Shown in pieces: positions 35,742 through 47,700 of a stretch of DNA of 64,000 nucleotides. The stretch spans positions 2,136,501 to 2,200,500 of the forward strand of contig JAYKKT010000041.1 of the NCBI GenBank assembly GCA_036023115.1, written 5' to 3'. The stretch comes from Brasenia schreberi. Taxonomy: Eukaryota; Streptophyta; Magnoliopsida; Nymphaeales; Cabombaceae. A model generated the notes under the pieces. That model was not told where the DNA came from. It made no database searches and worked only from the letters and a program-made list of their open reading frames with translations. The position numbers were made by a program, and so were the translations under genes. Each line of letters opens with the position of its first letter. The stretch's first letter is position 1.

Positions 35742-38700
35742 GTACGGTCTTGATTCATCTGTTGTGTTAACTTTAATTCTGGCACTTCTTTTTCTGGTGG
35801 AACTGTTCCCCTGTAGGTATTGTTAGCAAATGGGGAGTCCTTTTGGTTTATATTTTGCGTTCTCAAGATAGTGGTGCTCCCTTTGGTGGTTGGAGATTTT
35901 TATTTCAATATTCTCTACTATGGTACGGCGACTTTTTTTGCATTTTCTGCTCTCTGAAATGAGCTGACAGGAAGGGAATGAACTATTTGTTTATGATTTG
36001 GTGCTTTGTCATTTTCTGTGGTGATCGGTGTGCTTATATATTCACGAATCAAGGAGGCGAAGCTGTTGTTCAATATGCTTCTTTTTTATACCACAATACC
36101 ATAATCATGGCTCGTAAGAAGTAGATGGGATTTTCTTGGTTCTCTGTAGTGGAGTCGCTGTCACAACCAATGGTATTAAATTATTAATAGTTTCAGGGTG
36201 TACTGGGGGATAACATCTGCTGATTCTGCGTCCACAGGAGTTGCAAGTTATGGAATCAATATTGAGAGCATTCAGCACTCAGAGTGTTAGCTCACCTGGC
36301 AGGGAACTCAACTCACAAGATGAAGGCTCGGGAGTTCTATACCTGGGGCATGCAGTCTCCCAGTTGTAATACAAAAAATATTGAGAACACAACAACAACA
36401 ACTAAGCCTTTTCCCATACTAGATGGGGTTGTCTACATGGATTCTTTGTTTCCCCTATCATTTTTTATAGAATCCATGGTAGATATGTCCGACAAAGTTT
36501 TACGCCAGATGTCGGAAGCCTAACGTGGCTTGAGACCGTCCATGCAAGGGTGATCCCTTACATGGGTGGAGTTATTGAGAACACTCAAAGTACTAAATAA
36601 AAAGATCATTTATTAGGAAACAACAAAATGGAATAATAGAAGCAAGTTAATAGGAGGAAATATATCAGAAAATAGCAAAAGAAAAAAAGAATATGGAATT
36701 GAAGAAGAAAATGAAAAGGTCAGAGAAATAACGATTTGGATAAAAGAAGATGAATTAGAAGAAAAGGTCAAAGGAGAACTTGGAGATGACTAAAGAGGGG
36801 GTAAAGGCAAAGAAAGGGTGAGCTTTGTGCTTGTTCTATCCAGCAAAGTTGCAATTTTGTCACTGTCATATCATAGTGGCACATAAGGTGCGCAATTAAA
36901 CTCCTTAGTTCTGAAGGTGTTTGTGTTACACATTATTATTGGTAATAAAAGACTAACAGTAAGCACTAAATGAGCTAGAACAAATTGGATATTGATCGAG
37001 GGGAAACTCTATTGGAAAATTTAATAGATACTTCAAATTCTTAAGAAGGGTGCTAGTCACAAAAGTTGTTCCCTCTTCGAGGGCCAAAATGAGTGGTTAG
37101 GTGATAGTAATAGTCTAATAGAAGATATCAGACGTTTCATCCTCTTCAGTTTTGGCTGTAGGAGTATTTACCAAAATCTATTAATCATTTTTGGGCATTG
37201 GATATTTTAGATCTAACAAGTTGTCAAAAGGTTTTAGATATTGCTTGAAAGCTTGATTCGTGTTTTAAAACAAATAAAGTTTGCTTATGATACAAAAAAT
37301 CACATTTCTTCGTGTCATGTTATGTTATGCTTTAACAAGTGAAGATCCCAAGCATGTAGTGTTAGTTTAATGAATGGAGAATTTTAAAGAATACATAGGA
37401 TGACTAATATTTTACAATTAATTCTACCTATTTTGATTTTTTTGGGTGATTTTTGCCTTTTGAGCAATTTTGTTGTTTAAATAAAAAAATTGACATGTCT
37501 TATTGAGATAAGATGTAATGCTCCGGTCATGTTCCTTCCCCTGTTGGTTCTGATATGATTTTTGTGCCAGTGGTTATTATAATTTTTATGAGTGAAATGT
37601 TGTTCACTTTGGTCATCACTATGACACTAACAACATTCCCGCTTATAGTTCCCACTCTCTTCACAGCAAGCCACGAGAAAAAATGAGATGACAATAATCA
37701 TTTTCCTCTCCACTCTTGCACCACGACTCCTACCAATGTCATCATCACTCTTTTTCTTTATCTTTGTTATGTTTTTGCTTGCAGCGTCCACCTATGACAC
37801 CATTGTGGTAGCATTACTAACATCATTACTATTGGTACTTTTTTTCTCATTGTCGTGACTAATGTTGTCCGTACTGTGTATCGTGTGATAGGTGTATCAT
37901 ATCATAATCTTTTTAAAATATTTTAAAAATCAGAAAAATCAAGAACAATTCTAAGCAATTCTTATAAATTAAAAGTTGGGTAAACATTCATCCACTGAAC
38001 ATTAATTCAAATTATAAGCACAACTTTCATCATTAAACAAGTAACAAATATTCTTTAAAATTACAACTTTTGTAATTGAACAGATCATAACTAAACAATA
38101 TTCTTCTTCTCCTCCTTTAAGATCACCACCTTCAACAACTAGATCAATGTCATCATCCCCTTACTGACATTGTTGCACTCTTTCCAAATTGATCAACTCA
38201 ACGTCTTCTTCAGTTACAAATGCATTTGTTTCATTTATCTTCTATAATCAACTTCTCTAATACATCAAAATTATCGAAACTTATTGGATCAAATTGGTTA
38301 TCATCATGCCTATTTGAGGATAACTTTCTTAATTACTTGAAAAAATGATAAGTAAACTGAAATTAAAACTAAAAGTTCAAGAAAAACTGAAACTGAAACA
38401 TTGAATTACATACTTAATTAATAACTAATTCACTAATTACCTATCTCGTAGCTGCATGTTGCAATTAGGCAATCACTTCCAAATTTATTCTACCAAATAT
38501 TTAATATAAAAAGACACATATAAAGATCTATTCCATTATAAATATAAGATTTATGAAACTTAAATATAGAGATGAATGATTCGTGTGTTTACTTGAGTAC
38601 ATATTAGTACGATTGTGAATGGCTACAAACAAAACCATTGAACGAAGAGAATTATCGTAGATCTTCATCTACTCTTATTAGGGATCAATCTATCTATGTA

Positions 38701-41700
38701 ATCAATGATACCTCTATCGACTTCACTATCTCTTTTAAATGTTGTACAGTACCTAAATATTGGATTCACGTAGTAAGTTATTGCATGAATAGGTTGATGT
38801 AATTGTCTATTCTATTTTTATCAACGATTCTCTATAAAGGCACATGGTAGCCTCCTTAGTCTATCTATGACTTCATGAAGATAGCCCATAGAGGGTTTCT
38901 CCTCACTATTGGTCAATCTCAAAACCTTTATTGAAAGACATGTGATCTTTAATAACATAATATAGGAGTGTTCCAAAATGTACTCTTTAATACCTTCTTT
39001 GAAATCTCATTGAGTTTTTTGTTCTTCCTAATTTGAGGTAAATCTATAAATTGCTACCAATCAACTGAAATAAACATTGTCTTATGCTTTTTGTTTCATA
39101 ATACTCTAGACAAACAAAAAATTAGTTGAAAACCGAGTAGGGGCAGTATGAAGGAGCTGTGAATTCGTCGCATTAAAGGAAATACATGCATGATTAAACC
39201 ACCTCCCCATTGCAAGGTTTGTTCGCTCATGCAGTTGCTCTGAAATATTATCATCACCACCAACTTCCTCTAACCCTTCCTCGTACATCTTTGTATCTTC
39301 TTTTTCTTACCTTTTCTCAACCATACTCTCAATCATTTGTAAACATTGTCATTTAATTGCTTCTGGTACTCTCTTAACTCTGCCAAGATAAGGAGCAATC
39401 TCTTTCCTAATTACTGTTAAGTTATGTTTCAATCGAGAAACTCTACCATTAATTACTTTCTCATAAAAATTACATCTTACTTTTAATCTGTTTCTCCCAA
39501 CTGAAGTACCCCATTGTCATGTCGGGTCTTTGTATCGAGATTGAGAATGCAAATCTCTTTCTCCTGGCATTTCAATTTATCTTCTTTAATCTTAATAAGT
39601 GTTATCCGTATCACACCGTATCGTATGATATTGTGCGATACATATCATATCATGGGACTCCACGATACGATACAACATGCTCTATTACATGATATAACTT
39701 ATCGTTTTGTATCATGCGATAAAACATGTATCGTACGATACGATACATATCGTATCATGGGACTCCACAATACGATACAACATGCTCTATCGCATGACAA
39801 AACTTATCATTTTGTATCATGCGATACAACATGTATCGTACAATACATGGCAATACACCCTGAACCTTTTATAAAGGTCCGCCAACCGAACGTAACCCCA
39901 TATTTTTGTAGGGTTTCTAGCTTCCGTCTATGTCTTCAGATTGCTCCAAGGCGACTTTTAGCTTGGGTGAGGCATCTCCAATGGTTTTCAAGAGTCTCCA
40001 ACGCCACAATTACTTCGGTAATGACAATGATGGTTGTGGTATAACTTTTTTTGCTTTTTCTTCGTGTATTTGGTATTTTCTTGTGTTATTTATATTTTTT
40101 TGAATGACAATTTATGAAGTCCGTGAATATCTTTTTATTGTATTTGTGAAGTGAGAGATACTCTATAATAGTCTATTTGAGTGTTTTGGTGGTTTATGAA
40201 GTGAAGATTGAGGATTTATGAGTTGTTTTTATTTTCATATTTATTAAGATTGAAGTGTTAAATTAAGATGACGTGAAGGGGTGTTAGAGGCTCCCAATCT
40301 TGGTCTGTTGTTCTGGCATGGTATTGGGTACTGCAGTTGAGGGAAACAAAATGAAAATCAAATATGTTTTCTTGTAAGAAGGTGATTAGTGGTGAAAATT
40401 TTCATTTGAAACATTACCAAGCATGGATTGGAAAAGATGTTGCTCTTTGCACAGACAAAGTTAAGAGTGTGTCAGAAGTTATTAAATGATAATGTCTACG
40501 TATGAGTGAAAGTTGAATTGAGAAGATGCAAGAAAAAAAAGATCAAAGGATGTTTGAGGAAGAGGATGTTGAACTTGGTGGTGATGGTGGATAGAGATTG
40601 ATAATAGTAGTTCTCGACCACCAACTAGAAGAAAGAGGGTTGTTGAAGATGTTACAACTTACAAGTGGTAGAAGAGGAAGGGCTAGAGGAAGATCTTATT
40701 TTGGCATTCAATCATTTTTTTCTCCTAGTACTACATCTGGTTCTCAACCTAGAATTTGTGCTGTTATGGTTTTAAAGCAATTGCATAAGTACGTAGACCT
40801 TGTAGCAAGGAGATGGTTTTATGATGCATGCATTTCTTTTAATGTAGCAAATTCTTTTAATTTTCAAGTAATGACAAATGTCATTGCTTATATTGGCCCA
40901 GGGTATAAGATGTATCTTATCAAAAGTTTAGAGGAAAACTATTGGATAAGACTATAATTGAAGTCAAAGTATTGTTTGACTTTAAGAGAGTCATGGAAGG
41001 AGATGGGATGCACTATCAATTGACGAGAAAGGACTTTGTTAAACTTCTTTGTCTACTATCCTAAAGGATATATTTTGAGATCTTTAACTGCAACTAAGGT
41101 AAGAATTTAATAATGTGATATTGGAGGTTGGGCTTGAGAATATAGTTCAATTAATTATAGATAATGCAACTATCTATAAAGCAACTGGAAAGGAGTTAAT
41201 CGATACTTATAAACTTTTTATTGGACACCATATGCAACCCATTGTCTAGGTCTAATCCTTGAGGATATTGGAGAGATGGATGAGGTAAAGACAACAACTG
41301 AGTATTGTGATATCATAAAATTTATTTATAACCATGCTTAATGAGATATACAGATGGTGCATAACTCTTTCGTACAATTGCTACTCGGTTTGCAACTAAT
41401 TTCTTATAAGTATAGAGTATTTTTAAAAAAAGTCTTGAAGAGAATGCTTTTATCAAATAAGTGACATCAGTTTACAAAGTTGTCTCAAAATAGAAGGAAT
41501 AAAAAATTGAATGAGATTTCAAAAACAATCTTTAGTAGTACATTTTAAAACTCCTGTGTTATACTATTAAGGATCACATGTCCTTTACTTAAAGTTTTGA
41601 GATTGATTGACATTAATTTTAATGGATGAAAGAGAGATTTTATGCTTGTGTGAAATATTATTTATGATAGATGGAATAAACAATTGCATCAACCTATTCA

Positions 41701-44700
41701 TGCGACAACTTACTACATAAATCCAACATTTAGATATCCTTCAAGCTTTAAAAGGAAAGGTGAGGTTAATCGAGAGTACAACAAATTCTATACATTGAGA
41801 GATAGAGATCTATGATAATGGTCTTCACTTGATAGGCTTGCCTGTAGCCATTCACAACCATAATAATATGCAAACAGGTAAACTAATTATCTTGCCGACC
41901 CCATATAGCATAGGAAAAGGCTTAGTTGTTATAGGTAAACTAATTATCTTAATATCTAAGTTTCTTAAATTTTATATTTATTATGGAATAAATCTTTATG
42001 TTTGTTTTTTATATTAAATGTTTGGTGGAATAGGTTTGGAAGTGATTTTTGCAATATAAGTTTTGAGTAAAACCTATAGTGTAACTGATTGTGAAAGAAA
42101 TTGGAGCGTCTTTGAACATATCCACGTAAAAAGCGTAAGAGGTTGAAACATAAGCGACTCAATAACCTAGTTTTCATCCAATGTAACGTGTAGCTCCAAC
42201 AAAGGTAATAAAAAATTAGTTACTAATTAAATATTTAATTCATTGTTTCATTTTATTTAATTATTAATGTTATTTACTTGTCTTTCTTGTAGGCAATTAA
42301 CAAAGTTAAATAGGGAGGAAAAGAGAACCAATTTGATCAAATAAGTCTGGACAATTTTGATATCTTAGAGAAGTGGATTAGGAAGATAGTGAAGCAAATA
42401 GACTCTCAACTTAAGAAGACATTCAATGGATTAATTTGGAAATAATGCAATAACATCAAGGGGATGATGATTTTGATTTTGAAGATGAAGGTGGTGATGA
42501 TATTCAACAAGGAGAAAGAAGATGAAGATTATTTAGTTGATCGTGATTTTTCTTGAACTTTTGTGATTTTTTCAATTTTTAAGTATTAAAAAATGATACG
42601 GGACGATACAATACGATATCGTATCATGAATCAAAATAATACATGATACGATACACGTCAAACAAGACTGATCTTAATAAACCTAAAAATAAAAATACTT
42701 CATAAATCTCAAAAAACCCGTTCACTTCATAAATCTCCACTTCATAAACCGCTAAAACACCCAAAAACATCCACTCACTTCATAGATTACTACAAATTCA
42801 TCGAAAACATTTTAAAAAAAAGACAAATATCACAAATAGATAGAAAATAAATATGAAAAAAAAAATTGTTGGTAGTAGTTAGTCAACCAAGGAACGACTA
42901 TAGGCCTGTCATATTGGTCGAAGCTCCCCATTTTTCAATGTTTCTAATCTTTCTTCGATCCATCCAAATCTTCCCGTTATCGAGCACATGGCCCAAGAAG
43001 TCTATCTCATGTTGTCCAAAAAAGCATTTCTTTCGTTTGACATAGAAATTATTCTCTTGCAGGAGTTTGATGACTATCTACAAATTGTGAACATGTTGAT
43101 CTATGAAAGTGTTGTATGCCACTATGCCGTGAAGGTATATGACTACGAATTAATTCAGGAATGGATATAAGATCTTGTTGATTAGGGTTGAGAATATAGC
43201 TGGAGCATTAGTGAGTCCCAATAACATCACTCAGAACTCCAAGTTATAAAGATACCGACATATATTGTATTCTCCTTATTGCACTTAGTTGTTTGCACAT
43301 GCTAGTAACGTGAATGTAAATCTAACTTTAAGAGGAATGTGCTCTAACTTTGAGAGGAATGTGGTTCTATCCAAGCTGGTCAAACAAGTCCACGATCAAA
43401 AGGCACAAGACAACCTTGTAGTGATCCATCGAGGACATGGAGAAATTAGTTATCCGGTCTTAACCTTCAATTTGAATCAACATTGCCTCACCTCACCCTC
43501 CGTCTTTATGAGTTTCGAATTGATGACTTTCATTTGGCCCTCTTTCTCAATGAACTTCACACCATAGTCGACCTGCCTCCTATGGCATTATGAAGTTGTG
43601 TATAGTCTTCACCATTAAGATGTCGCTCCGTATATCTCAACAATTGACATCCTTTGTGTCACTGCTCTTTTTTCCTTCAGAGTTCTTTTTGAAGGACTTC
43701 TTCCTATCATAATTGCACCTGTATAAACCAACCGTTCAACAATAATAATAATAATAGCCTTAGATGGCTCGTAGTTCCCATAATGGGTCTCTTTTTTTGC
43801 TCACGATTGTAAATTGTTCAGGAAGTGAAGGAGTCGATCTTCTACGGTTATCGTCTTGATATTTAACATTAAGGACCGACACTCTTTGATGTAATCCCGA
43901 ATAGAGCCATCTACTTTAAGTTAGAACGCTTTGCTACCTTTTCTATGTTCTAGGGTAGGAAGTGTTTCCTTGAGTTCCTTCTTGAAGTCATCGTAGGTCT
44001 CTATCATGCAATCTCCATCCTCAAATTTCTCTAACCACCATAAGCTAGTCTCATCATCAAGGAAGGTTGTCTCTATCTATGTTATCAATAGAGATTAGCG
44101 AGTTGTTAGCAGTTGACCCTAATATAGCGGGGATATAGCAGATTTAACGGTATACTTTTAATTATGATTAAAAAATATTATATATAATGGATTCTCTAAT
44201 TTCTAAGAAATATAACACATAACCACTTCTTTTATAAATATGACAACAACAACAACTAAGCCTTTTCCCATACTAGACGGGGTTGGCTTTCTTTCATATT
44301 CATATTTTCTTTCATAAATATGAATTAAGTTAAATAAACAAATTCTAAGAAGACAAACAATAAATTTCATATGGCATATGGATATTGAATTGTTAAACTT
44401 ACATTAAAAAACATAAATATAACCAAATTATTCTATGCAATAAGCAAAAGAATTAAAAGAAACTAATATATATTATATTTATTTGCTTAAGTATGGTGAC
44501 TATGGTCCATGACTCCAATCTAATTTTAACAATAAAACGAATTATACTTACTTGCAAAAAGATAGAATAATGTTAGGGGGTAGACTAGTGGACCAATATA
44601 CTGATTGACCAATATATTTATAATAGTTTTGAAGCAACAACTTTAGCATGCATCAAATTTAACAACTAACAACTTAACAAATAACAAGTCCAAAACATAA

Positions 44701-47700
44701 CATCCATCAAGATTGAAGTGTGATAATAATATACACTTAATTGTTTAAGATAAATAAAAAAAACTACGACAAAGGTCATCCACCATTCAACTATACAAAA
44801 AAACATGTATAAGCAATAAATTAATCAAATTCAAAACCCTAAATCATATCTTAAAAATAAAATAAAGCAAAGTTGCTTGAATTAATTACATGGTGCATAT
44901 TCAAGATGAAGTACTAGTGGCAAATGATGATATAAAAAATAGATGCATAAAAGACGAGGATGAAAAAATTCTAGTGGCAAATGATGATATAAGAAATAGA
45001 TGGAAAAACTATTTTTATAATCTTTTTAATGAAAATAAAGATTTTAGTATTAGTTTAGGAGATTTAGCCAAGTCAGAAAAGCATATAAACCACAATTTCT
45101 ACCGACGTATTCAAAAGAATGAAGTCAAAGAGGCTCTTAAACATATGAAGAGTGGTAAATCGGTAGGACCAGATAATATTCCTATAGAAGTTTGGAAAAT
45201 ACTAGGAGAAATAGGAATCACTTGGCTCACAAGACTATTTAATGAAATATGGAAAAACCAAAAGATGCCCGAGGAATGGAGAGCAAGTACACTTATACCC
45301 ATATATAAAAACAAGGGAGACATTCAAAATTGTGCGAATTATCGAGGTATCAAGTTAATGAGTCATACTATGAAATTATGGGAAAGAATTATTGAACGTA
45401 GGTTAAGACAAGTATCAAGTACAATAGAGAACCAATTTGGATTTATGCCAAGTAGATCTACTATTGAAGCGATTCACCTTTTGAGACGTCTTATGAAACA
45501 TTTTAGAGCAAAAAAGAAAGACCTTCACATGATATTTATTGATCTAGAAAAGCTTATGATAGGGTACCGAGGGAGGTTCTTTGGAGAACTTTGGAAAAAA
45601 GAGGTATCCCATTGACATATATTAACCTTATAAGAGACATGTATGATGGTGCAAAAACATGTGTGAGGACTCATGAAGGAACGACAGACTTCTTTGAAGT
45701 TAATATTGGGTTACATCAAGGATCAACTTTAAGTCCATACTTATTTATAATGGTGATGGATGAGTTAACAAAACATATTCAAGATGAAGTACCTTGGTGT
45801 ATGTTATTTGCAGATGACATTGTATTAGTGGAGGAGTCTAAGGAAAAAGTTAATAGAAAATTGGAACTATGGAGAGAAACATTAGAAAACAAAGGCCTCC
45901 GACTTAGTAGAACAAAGACAAAATATATGGAATGTAAGTTTGATCATTTGGCTACTTCAGAGGACATAGAAATTAAAATTGGCACACATTGCATTCCCCA
46001 AAAGGAAAGTTTTAAATACCTAGGGTCAATTTTTCAAAGTGATGGAAGAATTGATGGAGATGTTACACATAGAATTAATGCTGGTTGGTTAAAATGGAGA
46101 GGAGCATCAGGTATTCTTTGTGATAAGAAGATACCATTAAAATTAAAAGGTAAATATTATAGAGCAGCAGTTAGGCCTGCCATGTTTTATGGTTCTGAGT
46201 GTTGGGCAGTTAATCATCAACATGTACAAAAGATGTCTGTGACAGAAATGAAGATGTTGAGATGGATGAGTGGTCATACAAGAAAAGACCGTATACATAA
46301 TGAGGTTATTAGAAACAAATTAGGAGTGGCACCAATAGAGGATAAAATGAGAGAACATCGTTTAAGATGGTTTGGACATATAGAAAGAAGATCAAAAGAA
46401 GAACTTGTAAGAAGGTTAGAAAACCTAAATTTGGAAAGTATTAAAAGAGGTAGAGGACGACCACAAAAGTGTTGGAAAGAAACAATAAAGAATGATCTAG
46501 CTTATTGGGAGTTAACTGCTAACATGGCACACAATAGAGATCTGTGGAAACAAAGAATCCATGTAGCCGACCCCGTCTAGTATGGGAAAAGGCTTAGTTG
46601 TTGTTGTTGTTGTTGTTGTATATTCAAGATGAAGTACCTTGGTGTATGTTATTTGCAGATGACATTGTATTAGTGGAGGAGTCTAAGGAAAAAGTTAATA
46701 GAAAATTGGAACTATGGAGAGAAACATTAGAAAGCAAAGGCCTTCGACTTAGTAGAACAAAGACAGAATATATGGAATGTAAGTTTGATCATTTGGCTAC
46801 TTCAGAGGACATAAAAATTAAAATTGGCACACATTGCATTCCCCAAAAGGAAAGTTTTAAATACCTAGGGTCAATTTTTCAGAGTGATGGAAGAATTGAT
46901 GGAGATATTACACATATAATTAATGCTGGTTGGTTAAAATGGAGAGGAGCATCAGGTAGTCTTTGTGATAAGAAGATACCATTAAAATTAAAAGGTAAAT
47001 ATTATAGAGCAACAATTAGGCCTGCCATGTTTTATGGTTCTGAGTGTTGGGCAGTTAATCATCAACATGTACAAAAGATGTCTGTGACAGAAATGAAGAT
47101 GTTGAGATGGATGAGTGGTCATACAAGAAAAGACCGTATACATAATGAGGTTATTAGAAACAAATTAGGAGTGGCACCAATAGAGGATAAAATGAGAGAA
47201 CATCGTTTAAGATGGTTTGGACATATAGAAAGAAGATCAAAAGAAGAACCTGTAAGAAGGTTAGAAAAACTAAATTTGGAAAGTATTAAAAGAGGTAGAG
47301 GACGACCACAAAAGTGTTGGAAAGAAACAAGAAAGAAGGATCTAGCTTATTGGGAGTTAACTGCTAACATGGCACACGATAGAGATCTGTGGAAACAAAG
47401 AATCCATGTAGCCGACCCCGTCTAGTATAGGAAAAGGCTTAGCTGTTGTTGTTGTATATGCTTTCATGAAATGTACAATAACCACATGTTTATCATTGTT
47501 TCTGATTTTATCCTTTGCCCCTTCGAGCAACTACTGCTATTATATATTTAAAATGATGTTTATGCTTAGATCACTATAAAAGGATATTCGTGCTCAACTG
47601 GGTATGCAACACATTCAAACTCAAATTCATACAATTGTTTCACGAGATGTAGAGTAACCACATGCTTATGGTGTGTCACTATCCTCCTAAGGAAGAAAAG

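Larger units (their letters stand above)
39597..42670 (+). mobile_element. hAT element C, nested in B, perfect 8-bp TSD
   Basis: Perfect ATCTTAAT flanks at 39589-39596 and 42671-42678. Terminal inverted repeats: left AAGTGTTATCCGTA, right the complement of CAGTCTTGTTTGACGTGTATCG. Both ends carry clusters of GTATCGTATCATG palindromes. The plus-strand transposase remnant reads BED-proximal linker (~40380-40560), a central block (40700-40960), a DUF659-like part (41100-41340) and a C-terminal part (41440-41870) in the normal family order, heavily mutated. Confidence 0.88.
37861..42868 (-). mobile_element. hAT element B (minus), split by hAT element C
   Basis: The left end (AATGTTGTCCGTACTGTGTATCG) resembles the CAGTGTTGTC termini of the sister elements. 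Minus-strand transposase remnants are present: C-terminal acidic tail (38090-38330), dimerisation-region remnants (38560-38930), 39106-39288, and at about 39290-39570 a BED zinc finger ([18 protein letters not shown] ... RLKHNL). The BED part is followed directly by a segment that in sister copies lies far downstream, so the DUF659 middle is deleted. The sequence beyond the BED domain resumes at 42679 after element C. The right terminus is lost at the Ty3/gypsy remnant near 42868. Confidence 0.75.

Noticed and set aside
39514..40044. 176-codon ORF with 35-residue repeats as a repeat protein
   Set aside because: The repeats are the 105-bp subterminal repeats of a hAT element, and the ORF starts inside the antisense BED region of another element.
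45111..45323. Minus-strand 70-codon ORF repeated at 29873 and 60074
   Set aside because: Antisense shadow of the RTE RT fingers region; repeated only because the LINE is repeated.
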